A stretch of DNA of 34,705 bases from a virus, in IMG/VR virus record IMGVR_UViG_3300032893_001296, positions 1-34,705 of that record; one strand, 5' to 3'. The notes beneath the pieces were generated by a model. It was given only the letters and a program-made list of their open reading frames with translations. It was not told the origin of the DNA and searched no databases. The position numbers were made by a program, and so were the translations under genes. The stretch's first letter is position 1. Each line of letters begins with the position of its first letter. Positions 14,206 to 23,100 of the stretch are shown here, one piece after another.

Positions 14206-16866
14206 GTGAGTGACTATCGGAAATTTGGGCCGGGGGATGAGGTCGAGCAGGACGACGGGGACACGAAGTTCACGGGCGTGAATAACCGCCTGGCGCCGGA
14301 TAAGCTGGGGCCGGGGATCCTGGCCGACGGGGAGAACCTCCGGATGCGGACCGGGGAGCCGGAGACGCGGCTCGGGGTGGTGAAGCCGGCCTGGCTGAAT
14401 GCCACGCGGCCAGGAGTGGATAGCACGATTAACCCGGTGGGGGATTTCTACGGGGTCGGCAATTTCAAGGACCCGAACGGGGAGGAGTGGGTGCTGGAGT
14501 GCAGTGATGGGAATATTTACCGGTGCAAGCCGGGGAATTGCCGGGAATCGCTGCCGCTGCCGACCGGGGTGCGGCTGCTGAGCCGGTGCGTGCCGGTGCC
14601 GGCATTTGACCAGGTGTTCCTGTTCCGGGGGAAATACCTGCAGCCGCTGGTGATGGCGTCGATTGACGCGGGGTTCCTGGATGTGGAACCGCGGTGGAGC
14701 GCGTCGACGGTGTACAAGGCGGCGGTGCTGGCGACGGGCCAGGTGGCACAGGAAATGGCTTACGGGCCGTTCATCGCGGTGTCGAGCCTGACGAGCGTGG
14801 GCGGGACGGCGACGGTGGTGACGACGAATGAGCACGGGTATGTGACCGGGGCGGACGTGGTGATCACGGGGGCGGCGACGGCGGCCTATAACGGGCGGTT
14901 CAACATCACGGTGCTGGATGTGAACACGTTCACGTATCAATTCGAGGGCGGGACGAGCCCGGACGCGGGGACGGTGAAGTGCTCAAACATGGCGTATTAC
15001 TGGCAGGCGCTGGGGAGCATGGCGACGGTGTCGAGCCTGACGCGGTCGGGGACAACGGCGACGCTGACGACGACGGGGTCGCACGGGTTCACGAGCGGGC
15101 AGTATGTGACGGTGGCAGGGGCGACGCCGGCGGCCTATAACGGGACCTGGCTGATCACGGTGACGGGGGCGAATACGTTCACGTATGCGCTGCCGGCGGA
15201 CCCGGGGTCGAACGCGAGCGGGGTGATCACGTGCCGGACGAGCGTGGTGCTGGCGGGGCAATCGCCGGACACGAACCCGGAGGCATGGGAGCAGCTTTAC
15301 GACGTGCTGCCGAACGCGGACGACGCGTTGTTCATCAACAATCAACTGCTGGTGCCGACGGCCTACACGCCAGGGGCGGTGAACTACGACTCGACGAGCG
15401 TTTACACGAAGAAGGACTTTATCGTCGCCATGAACATCGGCGACCTGGTGCACTTCCAGTTCACGAACGCGTTCCGGATTAACCAGGGGAGCGCGGACGA
15501 GATTGTGAACCTGGTGAAGTATAACCAGAACACGGCGCTGGTGATTAAGGGGGCGAGCTGGGGGATCCTGAGCAACGTGGGCGGGGACCTGAGCCAGGTG
15601 ACGCTGGACATGCACGGGGACCAGTACGGGTCGTGCGCGCTGAGCGCGGCGATCGTGGCGGGGAAGAACGTGATGTTCCCGGCGACGAAGCGGGGGATTT
15701 GCAGCCTGCAGCAGAATGAGCTGGGGCAGACGCGGAGCGTGGATATCCCGTTCAGCAACGATTTCGAGGCGGTGGTCGGGCGGATTAACTGGACGTATGC
15801 GAGCAAGATCCGGCTGGCGTGGTGGGACGATAAGCTGTACGTGGCGGTGCCGCTGGACAGCGCGATGGTGCCGGCGACGGGGCCGAACGTGAGCCCGACG
15901 GCCGTGGGGCCGTTTTTCTATTACACGGTGAGTGGGCTGGTGGTGGGGCAGCGCTACCAATACATCCCGGGGGACAGCTACGAGCTGACGACCGGGGTGA
16001 CGATCAGCGGCGGGGTGCCGCAGTTCCCGAGCCCGTCGGGGACGGTGATCGCGCCGGGATGGTTCACGGCGACGCAGACGACGTATTACCTGTGGCCGCC
16101 GAATATCTCGATCGCTTCGACGACGGGGACGGTGCGGGGCCTGGTGGGGGTGAACAACGCGATCCTGGTGTATGATTTCCGGGCGGGGACCTCGGGGGCG
16201 ACGTGGACCTTTGATTTCCAGTCGGGGCAGTGGCAGGGCTACGACACGGGGACGGCGCTGACGGTGAAGGAGTTTTTCACGGCGAACTACAACGGGAAGC
16301 TGCGGCTGTTTTTCATCGCGGAGGATGGCTACGCGAACCTGATGGAGGAGGCGCCGGGGCAGGACCAGGTGTTCGGGACCGGGCCGCAGGCGCTGGCGTG
16401 GGAGGACATCCAGACGTCTGGACTGACGCGGGGCTACCTGGCGGGGTCGAGCTGGCTGAAGCAGTTCAAGGCGACGATCCTGTCGCTGGGGGTGTGGAAC
16501 GCGGTGGTGTCGATTTCGGCGATGCTGGGGACGGTGGCGAGCGAGAAGGTGTATCGGAGCGGGCTGAGTTTTTCGCGGACGAAGTACCTGAAGCCGGCGG
16601 GCAAGCCGGACTACGTGGAGGGGAACGCGAACGGGGACTTCCTGACACCAGGCCGGGGGGACTACAGCGTGCGGCTGCTGCCGGGCGGGGTGACGCCGGG
16701 CTACTCGCTGGGGCAGTTCCAGGAGGTGCTGGTGAAGACGTCGCTGCGGCCGCTGAGCGGGCGGTATGTGCAATTTCGATTTTCGAGCACGCAGGGTCGG
16801 CTGCGGCTGAAGAGCGTGGGCCCCGAGGCCAGCGAGGGGATCCGGCGGTCGGGGGTGCTGGTATGA
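14206..16866 (+). CDS. Tail nozzle protein (tail tubular B-like) with duplicated insert domain (886 aa)
   Basis: The N-terminal motif GVNNRLAPDKLGPGILADGE, then N-x-R-x-R-x-G, is typical of podoviral tail nozzle/tubular B proteins, beta-propeller-like subunits that close the tail tube below the connector. The body (about 395-880) is a run of short beta-strands (ALVIKGASWGILSN, ILVYDFRAGTSGATWTF). Two similar 75-residue domains are inserted at about 190-262 and 275-345, each with S-L-T-x-x-GT-ATV then H-G-x-x-x-G and Y-N-G-x-F/W-x-I-T-V, ending FTY; these resemble repeats seen in other phage tail proteins. The GTG at 14206 is chosen because AAGAGG lies just before it and the frame starts MSDYRKFGPG. 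C-terminal residues may bind fibres. Confidence 0.65.
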   Translation: MSDYRKFGPGDEVEQDDGDTKFTGVNNRLAPDKLGPGILADGENLRMRTGEPETRLGVVKPAWLNATRPGVDSTINPVGDFYGVGNFKDPNGEEWVLECSDGNIYRCKPGNCRESLPLPTGVRLLSRCVPVPAFDQVFLFRGKYLQPLVMASIDAGFLDVEPRWSASTVYKAAVLATGQVAQEMAYGPFIAVSSLTSVGGTATVVTTNEHGYVTGADVVITGAATAAYNGRFNITVLDVNTFTYQFEGGTSPDAGTVKCSNMAYYWQALGSMATVSSLTRSGTTATLTTTGSHGFTSGQYVTVAGATPAAYNGTWLITVTGANTFTYALPADPGSNASGVITCRTSVVLAGQSPDTNPEAWEQLYDVLPNADDALFINNQLLVPTAYTPGAVNYDSTSVYTKKDFIVAMNIGDLVHFQFTNAFRINQGSADEIVNLVKYNQNTALVIKGASWGILSNVGGDLSQVTLDMHGDQYGSCALSAAIVAGKNVMFPATKRGICSLQQNELGQTRSVDIPFSNDFEAVVGRINWTYASKIRLAWWDDKLYVAVPLDSAMVPATGPNVSPTAVGPFFYYTVSGLVVGQRYQYIPGDSYELTTGVTISGGVPQFPSPSGTVIAPGWFTATQTTYYLWPPNISIASTTGTVRGLVGVNNAILVYDFRAGTSGATWTFDFQSGQWQGYDTGTALTVKEFFTANYNGKLRLFFIAEDGYANLMEEAPGQDQVFGTGPQALAWEDIQTSGLTRGYLAGSSWLKQFKATILSLGVWNAVVSISAMLGTVASEKVYRSGLSFSRTKYLKPAGKPDYVEGNANGDFLTPGRGDYSVRLLPGGVTPGYSLGQFQEVLVKTSLRPLSGRYVQFRFSSTQGRLRLKSVGPEASEGIRRSGVLV

Positions 16867-16876
16867 AGGAGCAATT

Positions 16877-17785
16877 ATGGCGCTGACATTAACTTTAATT
16901 CCCGGCTACACCTACCAGGACAACGAGCTGGATACGGCGGCGAAGCGGAACCTGGCGGCGAACCCGACGGTGAGCTTGTCGGGGAGCGTGGGGACGCTGT
17001 CGCTGGCGGATGGGAGCGTGACGACGCCGAAGCTGATTGACGGGGTGCTGAGCGCGGACGCGACGGGCCGGGCAAAGATGGCGGATGGGTTTATCACGAC
17101 GAGCAAGATCGGGGCGAACCAGGTGACGGCCGCCTGCCTGGACCTGAACACGCAGCTGGGGATCCAGCAGTATGGGAGCACGGCGACGGGCGGGCCGGCG
17201 GCGTATGCGATCACGCTGTCGCCGGCGCCGACAAGCTACGTGACCGGGATGGTGGTGCGGTTCCGGGTGAACACGGCGAACACGGGCGGAGCGACGCTGA
17301 ACGTGAATGGGCTGGGGGCGCAGACGATTTATTCGGCGGGGAGCTACACGACGCTGGCGGCCGGGCAGCTGCAGCCAAACTGCCAATACACGGCCGTCTA
17401 TGTGAGCGGGGGCGGGTTTTGCCTGATTGGGGTGCGGCCGTTTTTCATCACGGGTGAGAATGCGTTGTCGGGCTCGAACGGGGTGATCATTAACACGCCG
17501 CACGGGCTGGGCGGGGTGCCGACGCTGGTGCGGGGGATCCTGCGATGCAAGACTGGGGAGAACGGTTACAGCGCGGGCGACGAGATCGACTGCGGGACGA
17601 TGTGGACGAGCCAGCCGCTGCCGGCGTTTTATATCACGGCGACGGCGACGAACCTGATCCTGGTGCAGACGGGGGCGGTGAGTTTTATGCCGCGGGGCGC
17701 AGGGTCGGGGGCGAGCGCAGGGACCACGGGCGGGACGTCGATCACGACGGCGAACTGGAAGCTGGTGATGTACGCGATGCTATGA
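16877..17785 (+). CDS. Tail fibre-like protein (302 aa)
   Basis: AAGGAG five bases before the ATG gives a clear start. The N-terminal 105 residues (SLADGSVTTPKLIDGVLSAD, then similar GS-I/V-T-T-x-K segments) are the DGSVTTPKL repeats common in trimeric phage fibres. The middle, with AYAITLSPAPTSYVTGMVV and GATLNVNGLGAQTIY (about 110-150), matches a common fibre domain pattern. The C-terminal 100 residues are beta-rich with several Cys. No signal peptide, unlike the three spike genes. Probably a side fibre attached near the nozzle. It overlaps the next gene by ATGA. Confidence 0.65.
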   Translation: MALTLTLIPGYTYQDNELDTAAKRNLAANPTVSLSGSVGTLSLADGSVTTPKLIDGVLSADATGRAKMADGFITTSKIGANQVTAACLDLNTQLGIQQYGSTATGGPAAYAITLSPAPTSYVTGMVVRFRVNTANTGGATLNVNGLGAQTIYSAGSYTTLAAGQLQPNCQYTAVYVSGGGFCLIGVRPFFITGENALSGSNGVIINTPHGLGGVPTLVRGILRCKTGENGYSAGDEIDCGTMWTSQPLPAFYITATATNLILVQTGAVSFMPRGAGSGASAGTTGGTSITTANWKLVMYAML

Positions 17786-18195
17786 GCGACCCGGGTCAAG
17801 TGTGGCTGCGCCTGGTGCGCGACGAGGATATTCCGGCGCTGAAGGAAATGGCCGAGGCGGACAAGCACGCCGTGTTCATGCCGACCCACGTGTTCGTGCG
17901 GGTGAACGAGGAGGGGGGCGAGGAGCTGATTGGGTGCGCGAGCGTGGCGAGCGTGCCGCTGGTGCTGCCCTACTTCCACACGCAGCGCTGCAAGGCGCGG
18001 GACAGTCGCTACCTGATCAATGTGATGGAGGCCCTGGTGGGAAACCTGATGAACGAGCGCCAGGCCTACCTGTGCGTGCCGTTCGCCGAGGGGTCGCCGT
18101 TCGAGCCGCACATCGCGCGCCTGGGCTACGCCAGCGCCGGCAAGTTTCAGCTGACGTTTAAGAACCTCAAAGGCCCCAGACCAATCAAGGAATAA
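17782..18195 (+). CDS. GNAT-like virion-region protein (137 aa)
   Basis: The start is the ATG at 17782, overlapping the fibre stop (ATGA). The order LRLVRDEDIPALKEMAE (helix after a first strand), VFVRVNEEGGEELIGCASV (strand), then a helical part around NVMEALVGNLMNERQ and a final GYASAGKFQLTFKNL follows the topology of GNAT acetyltransferases. The acetyl-CoA loop Q/R-x-x-G-x-G/A is not clear, so activity is doubtful. Podoviruses such as T7 carry a GNAT-fold internal protein near their ejection proteins, which fits this place. It may be an internal or chaperone-like virion protein. Confidence 0.5.
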   Translation: MSDPGQVWLRLVRDEDIPALKEMAEADKHAVFMPTHVFVRVNEEGGEELIGCASVASVPLVLPYFHTQRCKARDSRYLINVMEALVGNLMNERQAYLCVPFAEGSPFEPHIARLGYASAGKFQLTFKNLKGPRPIKE

Positions 18196-18199
18196 AGCT

Positions 18200-18952
18200 A
18201 TGGGAATTGCCAGCACGATCGGACTCATTACAGGAGACACGAACGTCCAGACGCCGAGCCCGAGCTCGGTGGGCGGCGACTACATGTCGCTGCTGAATGC
18301 TTACCTGGCGTCGCAGCCGGCGGTGCTGGCGAGTGAGCAGAATTTCCAACCGCAATACACGCAACTGGGGCTGGCAAACCAGTCGATGGTCCGCGGGCAG
18401 AACGTGACGGACGCGACGAACCTGGGGCCGGCGATATTGGCGGCGCTGAAGTCGTATAACCCGGGGATGGCCGGGCTGCTGGATAGCTTGACGAGCCAGG
18501 CGCAGTCGCAACTGGGGCAGAACGGGGCGCTGGACCCGGCGATGATGACTCGGCTGCAGCAGAATGTGCGGTCGAGCCAGGCCGCGCGTGGGCTGGGCTA
18601 CGGGCCCGCGGACGCGGCACAGGAGAACTACTACGTGACGCAGACGCAGGAGCAGCGGCGCGCACAGAACCAGGCGCTGGCGAGCCAGGTGGCGGGGCTG
18701 AACCAGTCGGCCTACCGGGATCCGTTTTCGATTTTGCTGGGCTACTCGGGAGGGATTAGCCCGGGCCCGAGCATCACGAGCCCGAGCAGCATGTTCAGCT
18801 TGATGGGGCTGCCTTACCAGGGGGCGCTGAGCGCGTCGACCTCGAGCGCGGCGAACCGGGCGGGGTTGTATCGGAATATCGATGCGAGCAACAACATAAC
18901 TTCGCTGACCTCGATGGGTTCCGGTACCGGAATGGCGGGCTTTCTAATTTGA
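18200..18952 (+). CDS. Internal virion (ejection) protein, small (250 aa)
   Basis: Ala, Gln, Ser and Gly rich with a central helical part (about 80-170: LLDSLTSQAQSQLGQNGALD, MMTRLQQNVRSSQAARGLGY, QEQRRAQNQALASQVAGLNQ). It lies directly before two larger ejection-type genes. In podoviruses this place is taken by the smallest ejection protein (T7 gp14-like), which enters the cell envelope during DNA delivery. AAGGA precedes the ATG at a good distance. The start MGIASTIGLITG is mildly hydrophobic. No enzyme motif. The role is from composition and order. Confidence 0.6.
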   Translation: MGIASTIGLITGDTNVQTPSPSSVGGDYMSLLNAYLASQPAVLASEQNFQPQYTQLGLANQSMVRGQNVTDATNLGPAILAALKSYNPGMAGLLDSLTSQAQSQLGQNGALDPAMMTRLQQNVRSSQAARGLGYGPADAAQENYYVTQTQEQRRAQNQALASQVAGLNQSAYRDPFSILLGYSGGISPGPSITSPSSMFSLMGLPYQGALSASTSSAANRAGLYRNIDASNNITSLTSMGSGTGMAGFLI

Positions 18953-18964
18953 GAGGCAAAACCT

Positions 18965-20176
18965 ATGGGCCTATTAACCGATTGGATTTCGCGGTCGCGC
19001 CAGGCGACTCAAGACAGGACTGCGCTTGAGTCGCTGACTAACTACGGCAATGGCGGGTTCGACCCGACGAGCGGCTACCAGGGCGGCCAGGGCGCGGCCG
19101 GCGGGGACAACGGCGACGGCTCGGACCTGACTTCCTACGCGGTGCAACGGGGGCAGCAGGCGGATGCGCTACGGAAGCTGATCAAGGCGTATTCGCCGGA
19201 CTCGACGGACACGCACACGGCGCTGCAGGCGATGAGTGTGGACCAGCTCGAGGGGCTGCTGCGCGGTTACACAATGAAGAGCGCGTCGGATATGCAGGCG
19301 GCGCGGATGGCGGATTACCAGGCGCAGGCGGCGCAGCGGGCGCAGATGGCGCAGGATGATATGTCGATCGGGGCGGCGGTGAATCGCTACGCGAACGCGC
19401 CGGTGGTGGCGGCCGGCTATGACACGGAGCCGACGCCGGGCAGCACTGGGGGCGCCGGCACGGGCGCGAGCACGATGCGGGAGCCGACGGCGGATGAGCG
19501 GTTCCGGTATGCGCTGGCGACGCCGGGCCTGAGCGGGCGGGCGGTGCCGAAGCTGATTGAATCCCTGACGAGGTACGGTGAGGCGGGGGATGCTCCAATG
19601 GTAATAAAGGATAATCCCTATCCGGGCCTGAGCATTGTGACCTCGAGGACGGGGCGAGGAGGGATCCACGTGGTGGAAGACCCGAATGCCGCGGGGGCGT
19701 CTGACGCGCTGAAGCCTAACTATACGGAGGATCCGGTGACGGGGGCGCGGACGCTGCTGTACGGAAAGCAGGCTATCACGACGGGGTTTAATCCGGCGAA
19801 GTCTGGAGCCAGTCTGACAGCCCAGCATGATGAGGACGGGAACCTGGTGGGCTGGAGCCAAACGAATGCGAAGGGGCAAGCGGTTTGGATCCCAAACAAG
19901 ACGGGGGCAAAGCTGAAGCAGGCGACTGATGATAATGGCCAACCAGTATTGGGCTTTTACGTGGACAACGGCGGGAAGGTGATTGATGCGCGAAGCGCGA
20001 TGCAGAAGACCCTGGGCATAACTCCTGCGGCGCCGGCGAAGGCCTCGGCGGCCGGGGCGGCGAACAAGTACAAGACGACGGGGGATGTGGTGGCGGACTT
20101 TAAGAAGGGCGTTTTGACGCGAGCAGAGGCGGCGGGGATTTTGAACAGCAAATTCGGGGTGCCGATGGGCAAGTAG
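18965..20176 (+). CDS. Internal virion (ejection) protein, medium (403 aa)
   Basis: The first 130 residues are helical and Gln/Ala rich (YAVQRGQQADALRKLIKAYS, AARMADYQAQAAQRAQMAQD). The middle, about 200-330, is lower in GC and beta-like, with GNLVGWSQTNAKGQAVWIPN. The last 30 residues (TGDVVADFKKGVLTRAEAAG) resemble a short SHOCT-like helical pair often found at protein C-termini. There is no transmembrane segment. It stands between the small and large ejection proteins, like T7 gp15. GAGAGG precedes the ATG. The next gene begins one base after the stop, so the two are certainly co-translated. Confidence 0.6.
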   Translation: MGLLTDWISRSRQATQDRTALESLTNYGNGGFDPTSGYQGGQGAAGGDNGDGSDLTSYAVQRGQQADALRKLIKAYSPDSTDTHTALQAMSVDQLEGLLRGYTMKSASDMQAARMADYQAQAAQRAQMAQDDMSIGAAVNRYANAPVVAAGYDTEPTPGSTGGAGTGASTMREPTADERFRYALATPGLSGRAVPKLIESLTRYGEAGDAPMVIKDNPYPGLSIVTSRTGRGGIHVVEDPNAAGASDALKPNYTEDPVTGARTLLYGKQAITTGFNPAKSGASLTAQHDEDGNLVGWSQTNAKGQAVWIPNKTGAKLKQATDDNGQPVLGFYVDNGGKVIDARSAMQKTLGITPAAPAKASAAGAANKYKTTGDVVADFKKGVLTRAEAAGILNSKFGVPMGK

Positions 20177-20177
20177 C

Positions 20178-23100
20178 ATGGCGCAAACGGTCGAGGACCT
20201 GTTGGGCCCGGAGCAGACGGTAGACGACCTGCTAGGGCGGGAGATCCCACTCGGGACGGAGGTGAAGCTGAACCCGTATGACGCGGCGCGCTTGCAAACG
20301 GGCGGCCAACCGATGGGGCCGATGGGGCCGATTGACGCGGATGCGGGCCTGGGCGCGCTGGGCCAGGTGGTGGGGGCGCTGGCGGAGGTGCCGGGGAAGG
20401 TGGCGACGGCGGTGGCGGATATCCCCACGCGGCTGCATAACCTGGGGCTGGACCCGGAGTCGCCGGATTACGTGCCGACACTGGCGGAGCGGAGCAAGGC
20501 TGGACCGATTTTTCAATTTCCACGGATCCGGCTGAGCCCGGAGACGCAGGCGGCGCTGGAGTCGTCGCCAATTCCCCTGGCGAACGCGGTGCCGACGGCG
20601 GCGGGCGCGTTCAACGTGGTGAGCGAAATGGGGGAGTCGATGCTGGGGCGGCCGGAGACGGCGCTGACGCTGCCGTTTATGCTGGGGGAGGGGACGCTGG
20701 CGCGGATGATGCAGGCGGGGTTTGGCGCGGCACAGCTGGCGGCGCTGCCGGAGCAGGTGCAGGAGGCGGTGCGGGTGCTGCAGGACCCGAAGTCGACGCG
20801 GAGCGACCAGGTGGAGGCGCTGGGGCGGCCGGGGGTGTCGGCGGTGGTGGGGGCCGGGATGTTGCGGGCGGCGGCCGAGGCGCTGCCGCGGGCGGGCGCG
20901 GAGGGGCCGGAGCCGGGGAGCTGGAGCTGGGCGCCGGAGGCGGTGCGACGGCTGCAGGAGGGGTGGGAGTGGCTGAAGGGAGAGGGAGTAACCGCAGAGA
21001 ACGCAAAGAACGCAGAGACGGGGGAACGGGAGAAGGCGGGGGAGGGAGTAACCGCAGAGAACGCAGAGAACGCAAAGACTGGGGAAGAGCCGAAGGCGGG
21101 AGTGGGGCGGGCAGTCCAGACGTCTGAACGGCTGCCTAAGCCGACGGTACCCGAAGGGCCGACGGAGGAGGAGCGGCTGATTGCGGAGATTATGGCGCCG
21201 GAGCCGAAGCCGGCGAAGGAGATCCAGACGTGGGATGACGCGGTGCAGGCGCTGCGGGAGCGGGGCCAGGGGAATGAGACGCGCGCGGATATCCAGAATT
21301 TGTTTCCCGAGCTGGGCCTGAAGAGCGAGATCGCCGGGAAGCTGGCGCGGGAGGCGTTCGGGGACCAGTGGCGGCCCGGCGGGGCGGTGCCGCAACCGGG
21401 TCCCAAAGTCGCAGAAGTCACGGAGCAACCGAAAGGAGTAGAACATGCCAAGCAAAACATCGAAGCAGCACAACCTCATGGCGATGTGCTCAACCCCAGC
21501 GGGCCGAGCGAAGGCGCGGGGGCATTGCCCGCCGCTGAAGGTGGCGCTGGAGTTCCGCCACGCGGACAAGGGGAAACACTTCGTCCACCAGCACAAGGGA
21601 CACCGGAAGCGGACGTTCGGGGTGTAACACCTAGCGGTGTGGCCATGGCGCCTGGCGGCGCGGAGGCGGCGGAAGCGGGCGTGGTGCACCGGATGGCGAC
21701 GGGCGGGGCGGCTGCGAGCGGGGCGACGCTGAGGACGGCGCCGCCGGCGGTGACGAGGCCTGCGCCGGTTCGGGTACCGGCGCCGTCGCCAGTGCCACGG
21801 CCGGCGCCTGGGGCGATCGAGGCCTTGAGGTCGCACCTGACGGCCTGGCGCCAGGGGTTTCAGTCGGTCTTTTCGCCGCAGAACATTGACGCGACGGCGA
21901 AGCAGTTCGCGAACGTCTTGCGGCATTATAACGCGCAGGAGGCGGTGGACCTGACGCGCGCGGACGCGCACCTGGGCGAGCTGCGGGGCTACTTCGACAA
22001 GACGCCGGTGCCGAAGGATTGGGCGTATGACCCGGCGCAGCCGCTGCCGCACAACTACGCGGTGATGGATGCGCTGGAGCGGAACCGGTCGGCGCTGGAG
22101 CCGCGGCTGCAGGACTGGGCGCGGGCGATGGACCGGGAGTTTGCCTGGCGGATTGCCGAGGTGCGGCGGCTGAAGCCGGGAGCGATGGAGCAGTTGATTA
22201 CGAATTATTTCCCGCACATGTGGGAGAACCCGGACTCGGGAGCAGTGCGGAGCTGGGCGTCGGAGGTGGCAGCGCGGTCGCCGCTGCACGGGAGCAAGGC
22301 GTTCATGCAGCAGCGGACGCTGCCGCTGACAGTGGACGGCCTGGCGCGGGGCCTCCGGCCAATTTCGGATAACCCGGTAGACCTGGCGCTGGCGAAGCTG
22401 CACCAGATGGATAAGTTCCTGAAGGCGGCCAAAGTGATGGAGGAGGCGAAGGCGAACGGCACGCTGAAGTATTATCCGCTGGGGCGGCGGATCCCGGCGG
22501 GGCGGACGGTGGTGGATGACCCGGCGTTTACGGTTTACGCGCCGCCGGTGTTGTCGGTGCCGGAGGCGTATGACGCGGGGCTCCGCAAGGGGCTGATGGA
22601 TTTCATCGGGAAGATGGGGTTCCGGCATGAGCGGGTGGCGAAGCTGGGGGTGAACCAGTGGGGACAATACACGACGGGGACTGGGGAGATTAAGAGCCGG
22701 TTTGGCGGGCCTGACTTCGTCATCATGCACGAGATTGGGCACGGCCTCGAGGAGCGCTACGGGCTGAGCCGGTTTTTGTTCGCGAACGATACTTTGCGCC
22801 AGGAGATGAGCAACCTGGCCGCGCTGCGGACGCAGGGGATGAGCGCGTCGAAGCGGATGCGGACCTATGTGCAGTCGCCGGACGAGCAGGTGGCGAACGC
22901 GGTGCACGCGTATCTTTACGCGCCGGAGGCGATGGAGCGGGTGGCGCCGAACGCGCAGAAGGTCCTGGCAAATATCATCCGCGCGAACCCAGAGCTGGAG
23001 GACCTGAACGATATCAAGCCGGGGCTGGCGGTGGGGCAGTCGAACACGGAGCTGAAGCTGCCGGGGCCGGTGCTGGCGGGGCGGTGGACGCTGCCGAATG

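Noticed and set aside
20232-22907. 891-codon minus-strand open frame opposite the ejection gene
   Set aside because: Almost entirely Arg/His/Pro/Leu, mirroring codon bias of the plus-strand gene; the plus strand has the HEIGH motif and fits the operon.
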